NCBI RefSeq assembly: GCF_003576645.1
Contig: NC_044929.1
Span: 3,864,545-3,928,544 of the forward strand
Direction of reading: 5' to 3'
Length of the DNA stretch: 64,000 bases
Source: Ipomoea triloba
Taxonomy: Eukaryota > Streptophyta > Magnoliopsida > Solanales > Convolvulaceae
In this document: one piece after another, positions 1-9,935 of the stretch
Layout: each line of letters opens with the position of its first letter
How positions within the stretch are numbered: the first letter of the stretch is position 1
Notes under the pieces: generated by a model
Told to the model about the DNA's origin: nothing
The model's database searches: none
Seen by the model: the letters and a program-made list of their open reading frames with translations, nothing else
Position numbers and translations under genes: made by a program

Positions 1-73
<73 letters not shown>
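1..73. repeat. (AT)n(AC)n compound microsatellite
   Basis: The window opens inside an AT dinucleotide run of about 50 bases that turns directly into an AC run of about 22 bases. The left edge is cut by the window. Confidence 0.95.
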
Positions 74-1620
74 ATCAAATGAGAATACCTCTTTACGTGA
101 GACCCTTTATAAATGGGCACTCAAGCTACTACTTAAGTGCACACAGATTAAATTGTTTTATCTCCGATATCATCTCAAAGTCAATGGTAAAATATATTGA
201 GTTACAACAAATTCTATCACAAATTTAAAATTTTAAGATTTTGCACCAGATATGAAAAGATACGTACTATTCTTATCCAGCAACATTTAATTTCCATATA
301 CACCCCCTGCCTAAAAAATTGTGAGAGTAATTAAGTTGCGGGATAACATATCTCAATGATGTAGAATTTAAGTGATTTACTTTTTTCTCTAGCCTGAGAT
401 CCTCTCCCATTATAATTTTAAACCCGAATAATTACCGAACATTACGTCAACACTTAGACATTCGATCACGTACTGTTTTATGCCAGGGGCAAACCGTTGA
501 CATATATATAATTTTATTGAATGTTGACCTGAATAATATAAACTAATCACGTTCCAAGCCTCCAGATTTGCTTTTGTGGTTTAAAAGTAATAATCCAAAG
601 GCTGTCAGCAAATTGAATCAGCAAAATATACAAAATAAAAAAATAAAAGTATTATTACTTGCTAAAAGGGATATTATAATGTGAAACGTCTGATTTGCAG
701 CCACCAACCTTAAGAATTAAGATATAGGCACCAATAAAGCAGGCAGACCATTCAACATTTTGCCAATACCATACAAATGCATGAATCTTTTTATTTTTTT
801 TTAAAGCAAAAATCGAAGATATATTCAATGAAAATAGACTACTGTAGCTAAAGTGTGAGCTAGCACATTAGAAATTTTAGCAACTAAAAGAATGCATGAA
901 CCTTAATTAATTGGTTACGTCAAAATTAAATTAAAAATGACATAGCATTTATGTAATTATTAGAATTTCTGTATGGGAAAAGTTTGATATTACGTTGTGG
1001 ATAATTAAAAGTGCAGAATTGAGTATATTATTATAGATTTTAAGTGCATTGTTAGTTATTTCAGATGAAATAATATTTTAATTGCATAACAAAAATATAG
1101 GCAAGTTGTAGTTGGCAGCATTTCTATGCCTTGCAACACTACGATTTTATATTTATTTTGCTTTTAATATTTCCCTACCAAACTTCTTGGTTGTGAGGCT
1201 TAGAAAAGTTTGTAAGTCTTCGAAAATCATAAAATAAAATAAAATACAACAATGGAGTTTGCATTCAAGTTGGGTTCTTTCTTGTCCTGCCATTCTTTTT
1301 TTTTTTCTCTCTCTCTCACTTTGGATTTTTTTTTTATCTGGAGAACTTTTTAAAATTAAAATTAACATTTAAAAAAAAATTAATACTAAACATGTTTTAT
1401 TTTTTTTGTCTTTTTCTTTTGCATCGTATATGACATATTTAAAGGTGTTGGAACATATGTTTTTGGATCCAATTTAATTTGGACAATGTTTATGCGTTCC
1501 AACTTGAAACTAGAAGTTTAGAATCCAAATAAAAGGAGAACACATGCATACACAAGTATTTTAATGTGAAAACATAGTATTAATACATTATTTTAGTTAT
1601 TTAATAGAAAATATTTTTTT
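74..1620. other. AT-rich intergenic sequence, no gene seen
   Basis: No open frame here shows a recognisable domain, and there is no coding-like composition. Short poly(T) and poly(A) runs are scattered through it. A short CT-rich stretch lies near 1298-1320. Confidence 0.6.
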
Positions 1621-2003
1621 GATTTAATTCCATTTTTTGTCCTAGATTTATAGGTGATGATCTATTTTTAGTTTTTTTTTTTTTTTAAATTTCAAAAGAT
1701 TCCCTTTTAATCATAGTATTACTGTGGCATGATATTTTTTTTATCCTTCATCAACAAAACAGTTTAAATTCTATAAAATACAAGAGCATTTAGGTCTTTA
1801 ATTAGAATATTTTTTTTCAAAAAAGATAAAAATAAAAATATAACAGGCCAGGTCAACCCACTTTGTACAAAAAAGGTCAAAACGTCATTGTATTTAATGG
1901 CATTTCAACGATTTTGTTGAGGAGGACAAAAATTGATCATGTTGCAATAATACTAGAATCAAAGGGATGTTCTGAAAAGATGGACTAAAATGGATTGTCA
2001 CAT
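1621..2003. mobile_element. Decayed copy of the foldback MITE at 3178-3583
   Basis: The left part matches the outer arm of the element at 3178 (ATTCCATTTTTTGTCCTAG, then TTATAGGTG and ATTACTGTGGCATGA). The right part carries the inverse arm (CATTGTATTTAATGGCATTT, TTTTGTTGAGGAGGAC). Poly(T) expansions and substitutions have eroded the pairing. The centre keeps a motif near GGTCAACCCACTTTGTAC that is also in the younger copy. Confidence 0.65.
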
Positions 2004-2075
2004 ATAATTTTTTTTTTCTTTTTTACCTTGCAATGAAGGGGGACTGCTATATTTACATCAAGAATTTACATATGC

Positions 2076-2437
2076 TTATTAAGGCTGACCTTATCCCTGC
2101 AATTGAGGGATTGGCAATATGATGTGGCAAATGCCACATCATTTATTCTTTTTTTTTTTTATTTGATGTACAGGATTTGCAAATTTGCAAATCCTTGCTG
2201 CGGCAGCTTTTGTATTTTTTTTTTTGAATTTTTGATTTTTTATGTACTTTCTTTTATTATTATTATTTTTTTTATTTTAAGTGATGTGATGTTGGGTCCA
2301 CTTTTTAAAATATATTCCGTATTAGGTTTGCAGGAATATAATGTAAATAATAAAGGATTTACAAATTGGGTGATATAGAGGTGGGACCCATCATTTACAA
2401 ATGGAGAGATTTACAGGGATAAGGTAGCCTTAATAAT
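2076..2437. mobile_element. MITE with terminal inverted repeats
   Basis: The left end reads TTATTAAGGCTGACCTTATC and continues CCTG. The right end, read on the minus strand, is ATTATTAAGGCTACCTTATC and continues CCTGTAAAT, so the termini pair over about 25 bases with few mismatches. The ~360 bp interior is AT-rich and has no transposase. An open frame inside it (2103-2378) is low-complexity and not credible as a gene. I could not define the target duplication with confidence. Confidence 0.7.
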
Positions 2438-3177
2438 GCAAATTAGACAGTGTCAGGATAAGAGTTCACACTCTGATACAGAAAGATGAAGTGGTTTTAT
2501 TAATGATCAAAGTACAAATTAAAATAGAATACTGGCGGAGGCTCCTTGAACTTTTTTTTTTTTCGTTTGTATAATTTGACTAACAAGAGAAAAGCATGAA
2601 ATAAAATGAGGGAAGAAAGAGAAGAAAAATATGAAAGAAGGAGAAGAAGTGGAACATAGTAGTCCATATCAAAAATGAAATTACGAAGAAGAAAAACATG
2701 ATTTTTTTTTCTGGGTTAAATAGTAATATAGTATTACTTTGGTTTCTGCCTATTCCTATGCCGACATAAACCCAATGTATGTAGAAGGAATGAGCAAATT
2801 GAGTTTCTATTTGTGGTGGTAGAAACTTTTTTTCGATAATTATAATTTTTATTTTAAAATTTTTATTCACTAGTAGATAATATCTTTTGACCACCGGTAG
2901 AACTGCTAATGCGGACAGATAGAGCCCACCAAAGTCCGCCTTTGTAGCCGGACAGGCTAAAAAGCTGCCAAAATGCAGGCCTAAGGAGGGATAGCCCGCC
3001 CCGCCCTCCCTTAGGCCAGTGGCCAATGGGGATGGGCGGGGCTTGCCTGATTTTTTATTTTTATTTTTATAACTATGTACTAATTTATTAGCTTTGCACC
3101 TATAATCTATGCACCTTGAAATAAGCGGTTAAGAAGTGAAAAATAATGTTGTGAAAGTGGTTTTGATATAATATATA
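2438..3177. other. Intergenic sequence with a short GC-rich repeat patch
   Basis: Mostly AT-rich. A patch at about 2895-3045 is rich in GCCCGCC and GGGCGGG words and resembles similar patches at 27999-28120 and 23369-23696, so it is likely a fragment of a dispersed repeat. The long minus-strand frame here (2580-3026) shows no recognisable domain. Confidence 0.5.
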
Positions 3178-3583
3178 GAGTTAATTCCATTTTTGGTCCT
3201 AGATTTATAGGTGGCATTCCACTTTTAGTCCTCTTTTATCAAAACATCCACATTTGGTCCTAGTATTATTGTGGCATGACCATTTTTAGTCCTCCGTCAA
3301 CAAAATTGTTGAAATGTCGTTAAATACAATGGTTTTTCAATCATTTTTATACAAAGTAAGTTGACCCCACTATATTTTTATGTTTATTTTTTTAAAAAAA
3401 ATCTGTAATTGAAGACCGAAATGCCATTGTATTTAACGACATTTCAACAATTTTGTTAACGGAGGACCAAAAATAGTCATGCCACAATAATATTAGGACT
3501 AAATGTGGATGTTTTGATAAAAGCTAAGAGGACTAAAAGTGAAATGCCACCTATAAATCTAGGACCAAAAATGGAATTAACTC
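3178..3583. mobile_element. Long-arm foldback MITE with a 9-bp target duplication (MULE-like)
   Basis: Two inverted arms of about 160 bp each (roughly 3178-3337 and 3421-3583) pair nearly perfectly, with one small gap and a few mismatches, around an ~80 bp loop. Termini read GAGTTAATTCC inward from each end. The 9 bases TAATATATA flank both sides (3169-3177 and 3584-3592), a target duplication length typical of Mutator-like elements. There is no coding capacity. A transcript across it would form a long hairpin. Confidence 0.8.
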
Positions 3584-3914
3584 TAATATATAATAATAAA
3601 GAGAATAAAATGTGAATTTCCTATTTTACCCCTCAAATTTTAAATATTTTTAAAATTTTCTGTCAAATTTAACGGTCAGGGACCAAATTAAATGCGCCAC
3701 TTCGTTCATAACTGAGGGACTAAACTCATATACGGTCATAACTCAGGGGCTAAGTCGTTACTTTGGGTATAACTCAGGGACCAAAGATGCAATTTTCCCT
3801 TAATATAATCAATTATAAAAATTATAAAAACATGGTCGATTATATCACTTTTATTCTTAACAATAATCAACATTCTTATGATATTCATCATTTAATTTTA
3901 TATATATGTATATA
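3584..3914. other. Intergenic, downstream flank of the germin-like gene
   Basis: AT-rich, with repeated phrases such as CATAACTCAGGGACCAAA between 3700 and 3790 that look like one arm of another foldback-type repeat. No gene is supported. Confidence 0.45.
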
Positions 3915-5519
3915 TCATCCTCCAAGATTCTTTCTGATCTTAGCGAGATCTACGCCATTGATCTGAAATGCCTTCTTGAGGACTTCATCCGGCACGGGCG
4001 GTTTGGAGGCGAAGGTGGCGAGAGAAGTGAGCTGGGCGCCGGGGTTTTGGCTACTCAACCCCGACAAGGCCAACGCTGGCTTCATGGTATCCATATTGAA
4101 AAGGAAATGGATTAAAGCCTTGGGGAACACGAAAGAATCTCCGGCCCTCAATTGTTGCGTAAATAGCCGATTTGAAGTGTCCACAAACCCCACCAAGAGT
4201 GCGCCCTTCAGCACGATTGTCACCTCCGATGCCCTGTATTTTATATTTTGTTTACATTCACAAAAATACCTGACTTGCTATAACTAGTTGACTTGATAAC
4301 TATATAATGCTATAAGTTTAAGTCTCAGCGAGAATTGTTATTAGTCTTTTTTATTTGAACTTATCAAGTATAGGTAACCTAGACTGGTTTGCCTCTGTCG
4401 ACTAGGGTCCCAATCGGCTGTGCTCATTTGCTTGCTAGAGTCACAATGGTTTATCCTATCCATATCCTCAAGTAGCGACAACGAGTTTCTCTCATCATAA
4501 AAAAAAGAGGAGAAAATGACACTTCCCCTGAATTATATACACTTATAACGCTTTTTCCCCTGAATTATTCATGTATCTACATTAACTCCCTCAATTATCT
4601 TAAAAGTGACGATTTTCTTGCCTTTCCTAGTAAATTGACATTTTTCCGCTTAAAAAAAGTATTTCATTTATTTTTCTTCTCCAACAAATTATTATTTATA
4701 TATGAGAATCATGCGAAAAAATAGAAATTATTTACAAATATTATAATTATAATTTTAAGCTAATATTAGTAACATAATTAAGACTTAAACACAAATAATT
4801 TATGAATACTAATTATAATATTAATGTTACTAACATTAGTTTAGATTTATTATTATAATATTTATAAAATGGTCTCTCTCTTTTTCGAATTCATTTTGAT
4901 TCTCCCATATAAGTAATAATTTGTTGGAGAAAATAAATAAATGAAATACTTATTTTTAAATGTAAAAAAAATCTATTTAACAAAGGATAGGACAGAAAAA
5001 TCGTTTAAAATAATTGAGAAACTAATGTGAATACAGTAATAATTCATGGGGTGAAAACGTCATAAACATATAATTCAGAAAAAAAAAAAAGAATTTCATT
5101 TTTTTCTCATGCATGCCTTCCCGAAGTGACAGCGAGTTTCCTCATCATTAAATAAAAAATAAAATCAAAACTGACCTGGGATGCGTATGCGGCGGAACGA
5201 GGCCGCCGGGCGCCAAGTCGACACGAGCCAACGTTAATCCTTGAGTGTTGACGCCGGGCAAGACTGCGACATTGGTGGCCGTAACGTTGAAGCCGAATGT
5301 GTTCTTTGTGTTGCCAGGTTTGGCCAGAGTTGAAGTCGCAAAGTTTGAAGCCACAGCCAAATCTGGGTTGATGCATTCCACCCCATTAAGAAACAAGTTT
5401 TTGGTGTTTTTTGTGTCCGCCACACAGTAGTCTTGGAGTGGATCTGGGTCAGATTTTACTAGCTCCACAATAAAACTCAGGCATACAATGGCTTTGAACA
5501 CAAAGGGTTTGATTCTCAT
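3915..5519 (-). CDS. Germin-like protein (cupin), two exons
   Basis: The model is complement(join(3915..4233,5176..5519)), 220 residues. Germin-like proteins are secreted cell-wall or apoplastic beta-barrel cupins that bind manganese; some have oxalate oxidase or superoxide dismutase activity. The start at 5519 is chosen because the next 22 residues form a signal peptide (MRIKPFVFKAIVCLSFIVEL, then VKS), followed by DPDPLQDYCVAD, the usual germin N-terminus. Cupin box 1 is split by the intron: PPHTHPR ends exon 1 and ASEV opens exon 2, giving the H-x-H-x(4)-E metal ligands. Box 2 is AGDSFVFPKALIHFLFNM, with the fourth ligand His. The intron (4234-5175) has donor GTCAGT and acceptor ACAG, sits inside the HTHPR(A/S)xE motif and contains repeats. 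Length and cysteines fit the family. The substrate cannot be told from sequence. Confidence 0.93.
4370..4500 (-). repeat. Dispersed repeat fragment in the germin-like intron
   Basis: Read on the minus strand this resembles the plus-strand repeat at 7715-7920 (GATGAGAGAAACTCGTTGTC, GCTACTTGAGG, then a GGATAAACC-like phrase and CCCTAG). A short related piece lies at 5120-5157, on the other side of the foldback element. Another fragment is at 47738-47770. Confidence 0.55.
4508..5100. mobile_element. Long foldback element inside the germin-like intron
   Basis: The left arm (about 4508-4705) and right arm (about 4900-5100) are inverted copies. Matching words include CTGAATTATAT, CTACATTA with CACATTA, CTCAATTAT, AAGTATTTCATTTATTT, CTCCAACAAATTATTA and GAGAATCA. 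The middle ~200 bp is AT-rich and partly palindromic. There is no coding capacity. It makes up most of the 942-base intron. Confidence 0.75.
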
Positions 5520-5627
5520 TTTGCTCTGATATGATCTGATCTTGTGGGTAATATAATGCAAGAAAAGAAAAGGAAATTTTTGGGTTTTTTAGGAGATGAA
5601 TGTTGAGGAAGAAATTAAAAGGATAGT

Positions 5628-5637
5628 GCATATATAG
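5628..5637 (-). promoter_or_regulatory. TATA box of the germin-like gene
   Basis: On the minus strand the sequence reads CCCCTATATATGCAC, about 110 bases upstream of the ATG. This is a reasonable core promoter position for a short 5' leader. Confidence 0.5.
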
Positions 5638-5924
5638 GGGGTGTAGAGTAGGTGAGAAGTATGGAAATTTTGTCCACTTTGGGAGAGAGATTGAGTAGCT
5701 TAAGAGCATTAGAAGAGAAAAATGGAAGCAAAACCCATGAATGTTTGTCTGATATTGACAATATATACTAGGCATTTTTTTTTTCTTTTGGATGAAGAAA
5801 ATATCATTAAGAACGGAGTGGCTATATACTCGTACCGTATGCCAAGCAAGGAAACTACAAGTTCTTCTTCTCAATTTGTAACCAATAGAGTTAATGACCA
5901 AATGGTCCATCCACTATTGCAATT

Positions 5925-6964
5925 TTTATTTTTTATTTTTTGAAAAAAACCAACAGAGAGAATTTTATTAAATCAAACGTTAAATACAAACAAGAATAGA
6001 AAAAAACCAACTAGACGGACCAGTTTGTGAACAAGCCGCTCTAGCCAAAGCATGAGCACACTTATTCACTTATCTAGGGATGAACTTAAAGGACACTGCT
6101 TCAAAGTATTGTCGAAACTCCATACAGGCACTAATGACATAGCCTGCATAAGACAAATCAGGCCCAGAACCATTAAGCAAATAACAAACTGTCTAGCAAT
6201 ATGAGAGAATCGTGACTTTAGTATAACCTCTTTCCTTGACCCACGAAAGAGCTTCTTTAACAGCCACGCATAACTTCCGACAAATGAGCATCATTTAAAC
6301 ACCAAATCAGACCATTCCTAGCTGCCAAGAAATTATCTTCACTATCCATCACCACATACACAACCAAAGAAAGCTTGTTCAGCGTCAGAGAAAATTGTAC
6401 CACTGCATCAACATAGACTTTAACCACATCAAATGGGACTTCAACCACAAATTGCGCAGATCGTAAGGGCTTGTCAATGGTAGGGGCAGGTGCCACCAAA
6501 CGTTACCCGGCCTCCACGTTACATTGCACTTTATGCATAACATTAATAAAATTCCAGTCTTCATTGTTCCATATCACCTCGTTTCTCGCTCGCTAAATAC
6601 ATGCACCAACACAGGGTGACGATGAGTAACTTATTCATCTCATCACCCCGAGCTAAGCCATTAAGCAACCAACAGCAAAGTCATCCTCAACAGTAGGGAA
6701 GGGAGACATTCATCATCGCTTGCCACAGAAGGATAACTCAAACACAAACACACATCAAATGCTTTAGTGTTTCCCGCTGTTCATGACAAAGGGGACACGA
6801 CGAGATTGGAGAGCAGCCAAAGCAGGGAGGACATGATGGATACAGCGCCATAAGAAGTTGTGTACTGAAGGAGGGATCTTCAATTTCCAAAGAAAACCCC
6901 AGGACTCGTTACCCGTATGACCTTGTATGCTAGAGAGAATACAGTTGTGTTGACTATGGTCCAT
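5925..6964 (-). mobile_element. LINE remnant: zf-RVT and RNase H end of ORF2
   Basis: Three minus-strand blocks lie in the order expected of the 3' end of a plant non-LTR retrotransposon. 6764-6964 encodes WGFLWKLKIPPSVHNFLWRC, the reverse-transcriptase zinc-finger (zf-RVT) signature. 6257-6499 encodes an RNase H-like segment (VKVYVDAVVQ, NLIWCL-like, DAHLSEV). About 6020-6120 encodes CMEFRQYFEAVSFKFIPR, a stop, then VNKCAHALARAAC, the usual RNase H C-terminus. Frameshifts and stops separate the blocks. The T-rich run near 5925-5940 on the plus strand is consistent with a degraded poly(A) tail. Confidence 0.8.
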
Positions 6965-7306
6965 AAATTAAAATAATGATCTTATTTCTTTTGCCCCATT
7001 TTGTTAGTATTATGGTCCAGTAATATTATTTTCTTTTGTCAAGTAACTTGTAACTCTATAACATCTACTTCGGTGGGACACTAAAAATAACTACGGACTT
7101 CTTTTTTTTATTTAAAGAAATATAAAAAATACTATTGTGGGGAGGGTTAAGAAGCGACCCGACCCATTTTAACACAGCCCAGAAGATATTTCTACTGGAT
7201 AACGGCTTTCAGCCACTCAAGGCTTTCCCCTCGGAGCTATAAGCTGTTATTTGTTTTTCAAATTTCAATATACTCTCTATACTATACCTGAAGAAAGCTT
7301 GCGGAA
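6965..7306. other. Upstream region of the DUF3007 gene
   Basis: AT-rich, with no repeat that I can name. It must contain the promoter of the downstream gene. A sequence TACTCTCTATACTATACC lies about 30 bases before the ATG and may belong to the leader. No clear TATA box was assigned. Confidence 0.4.
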
Positions 7307-9591
7307 ATGGCTTCCACACCATATGCAGCCGCCTATAGCAGCCTTACATGCAAAAGCAGAGTGGTTTCCCTGATGGGTTTACCCGTTTTTCCATTGAAGG
7401 ACCCAAGAATGAAACCAGGTCACTGCTTTCTTTCAACTCAGTTTCAATTTCGTTTTTCTTTTTCTCTGTAGATAATTTCTAGTTCTTGGAAGGTAATGAT
7501 GCTTTTGGATAATTGCTAGTTCTTGGAAGGTAATGGTGTTTTAACACTACTATTTGAAAGATAATTGCTAGTTCTGGGAAGCTAATGAATAATGATGTTT
7601 TTGGATAAGGTAGAAAGGACTGATATTTGAAAGATTTTCTAAGATTTATGAGCATTTCCTTTGTTTTATATTGGAATTTATAGGTGTTGAATTGATTTAT
7701 CCAATGATCTTATTTTTTGGTGACGAGGAAACTTCAGTCGCTACTTGAGGGTGTATACTGGGTAAATCCTGCTTGTAACCCTAGCCAGCAAAGGATTATA
7801 AGTAGGTAAATCAACATAGGTTCTTTATAGCTGACCGGCTCAAATCAAGAAGGCCAATAGGCTGCAGTGAACTTGTATAGTTGTGGTTACCAAATCAACA
7901 GCCTGACCAACTTGGCTAGGACTGTCCCTCTAATGATCTTCTTGATCATATGAAAGTAATACGACTTTATGTTTTTGCAATTGTCCCAACTCTTGAGTTA
8001 TATTTGTTAGTGAATTCTATCATACATAGATACACCAATGGAATGGCATTGCTACTTTTTCATTTCATCCCTTGGTTTAATCTTTTGCAACCTTGTATTT
8101 GTTTACCAATCCTTGCACATTCAAATGGGGCTGTGGTTGAATATTACTCTTATAATGGTTTTGATCGAGACAAGGTGGTTTACTCTTTTCTGTGATCTAC
8201 ATACAGAAAATGGTTGCTCTCGCTCCTCCGGACTGCTTAGAGCTGGCACTTCCACAGTTTTTAAAAGTGGATCCTACTCAGCTTCAAAGAAATCAAAGAC
8301 ACTCTTTCCTCCAAGATGTAGTTTAGATTCAAGTGGGAGTAAAGATGAGTCCTCCAACAAAGATAAGGCAAGTTTGACATTCGCAACTTTGCGTTTTCTT
8401 GTGTGCTTGGGATCCTGCTTTCTAAAGTTCCTCTTGCCATTAGTTAAATGGGAATCTTTGGCTCTTCGTAAGAAATTGCGTATCTTTGTATATGAAACTA
8501 TAATTGCAACTCATAATGCCTTTTGAAGCTTTTCTACAACTTGTTTCTTTATGAACTCTCAATGTGTTCTTAGTTATGTCAGTGATGTGATCATAATGCA
8601 GACACCTTTTGGATATACTAGAAAGGATGTTCTATTAATTGGACTTGGAGTCACGGTTGCCGGCTATGGCCTAAAAGGGGGACTGGAGGTACTGCGAAAT
8701 ATTGTTTTCACATTGAGAATATTTCTTTTTACGTGTTTCTTTCAACTCTATGAGTACTTCTTTTCTTCAAGATCTCTTATGGGAACACTTTAAGTACTTA
8801 AGAAAACTTAAACTTATACTATGCAGTTCTTCGGTGTTGATTCTTTACAAGCTGGAAATGTAGTTCAGCTCGTCCTGGTCTTGGGTCTAACGGTTGGATG
8901 GATTTCAACATACGTCTTCAGGGTTTCGAATAAGGAAATGACCTATGCTCAACAGTTAAGGGACTATGAGAGCAAAGTCATGGAGGTCTGTACACTTTAA
9001 ATAACATACTCTATAATATAAGCTTTTGTTAGGAAAGCGCTTACCACTACGCCAAAAGTTATAGCCACCAATTGCTGGATTTGGCCCTTTACCGGCCTTC
9101 GCCTTCCAACTCCCCCGCTCTGATACCACTTGTTAGGATCAAGCGCTTACCACTACGCCAAAAGTTATAGCTTATAGCGAATGCGCAATTTTATTTTCTT
9201 ATATACCGCCACCACATTTTCGAGAGGCAGGGTGCTGGACTTGGCTGGCCTCCGCCCAATAATCCCCCTAGCCACCAATTGCTGGATTTGGCCCTTTACC
9301 GGCCTCTGCCCAACAGCTTTGAAATAAAACGCTCACTAGTTAAAAGACTGAGTGCAAAATTATGGAGGTCTGGTCATTTCAAATAATAATATAAGTAAAA
9401 TAAATTTTGTTTTCCATTTCTTCTTCATTCTATCTTCCATTGCTTGGAAAAACTTAAATGGAAGCATTTTTAATTGTATTTCCCACAATTTGCAGAAACG
9501 ATTGGAAAGCTTAACAGAAGCGGAGCTACAAGCATTGCTTGAACAGGTTGAGGAAGAGAAGCAAAGTCTAGCTAAGGGTGATCAAGTCTAG
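7307..9591 (+). CDS. DUF3007 family membrane protein, probably plastid-targeted, five exons
   Basis: The model is join(7307..7418,8207..8367,8602..8688,8827..8985,9496..9591), 204 residues, in phase throughout. The C-terminal ~115 residues resemble the small cyanobacterial DUF3007 proteins. They contain a first membrane segment (RKDVLLIGLGVTVAGYGLKG, about 99-118), then FFGVDSLQAG, a second membrane segment (VVQLVLVLGLTVGWISTYVF, about 132-151), then the conserved MTYAQQLRDYE and KRLESLTEAELQALLEQ tail. The first ~90 residues are Ser/Lys/Arg-rich with few acids, as in a chloroplast transit peptide, so a thylakoid or envelope location is inferred. The family's function is not established here. 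Intron 2 uses a GC-AG pair (AAG|GCAAGT at 8368), since no GT donor keeps the phase. Introns 1 and 4 carry repeat insertions. It converges on the formin gene with 344 bases between stop codons. Confidence 0.85.
7715..7920 (+). repeat. Dispersed repeat in intron 1 of the DUF3007 gene
   Basis: It starts TTTTTGGTGACGAGGAAAC, continues CAGTCGCTACTTGAGG and GGGTAAATCCTGC, and includes GTAAATCAACATAGGTT and GTTGTGGTTACCAA. Related copies are at 4370-4500 (minus), 18205-18385 (plus) and, more weakly, 19850-19990. I see no terminal repeats and no coding. The class is unknown. Confidence 0.6.
9025..9313 (-). mobile_element. Very short LTR (TRIM-type) element in intron 4 of the DUF3007 gene
   Basis: Read on the minus strand: an LTR-like unit starting TGTTGGGC (9313) and ending CCTAACA (about 9131), then AAGTGGTATCAGAGC, a primer-binding site matching the 3' end of initiator tRNA-Met, then GGGGGAGTTGG, purine-rich like a polypurine tract. 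A second, shortened unit follows and ends CCTAACA near 9028. Both units share GGCGTAGTGGTAAGCGC. Almost no internal sequence separates priming site from polypurine tract. Related copies are at 22930-23235, 39500-39693 and 63168-63460. Confidence 0.7.
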
Positions 9592-9935
9592 TGGGCACTG
9601 TTTGCCATTTTCATCATTTCCTTAGCATCTAAAGCGCGTAATCTTCTGGAAAAGTTGGTGAAACAAATGCCTTGCTGAAAGTCGCTGATAGATGGCGAAG
9701 TATACTGTATATGGGAAATGAAAAGATTCCTCTTCAGTTGGGAGGCTATATGTTGTACAAATTTATTAGCAACTTACAAGATAAGAAGATCATGTTTAGA
9801 AATAGAATAGGATTGGTAGAATCATGAAAAATGTTTTAGAAAGAATGTAATAAATGCAATGGTTAATGTTTACATAAACAAATCTTTGTGGGCTTCAAAT
9901 TCTAGCCTTTCCTATCTATTTACACAATTACACAG
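9592..9935. other. Convergent intergenic region
   Basis: Holds the 3' UTRs of the DUF3007 gene (plus) and the formin gene (minus). AATAAA-like words occur near 9848 on the plus strand. Nothing else is recognised. Confidence 0.5.

Noticed and set aside
2580..3026. 148-codon minus-strand frame
   Set aside because: No domain. The composition changes from a GC-rich repeat patch to AT-rich low complexity, as expected of a chance frame.
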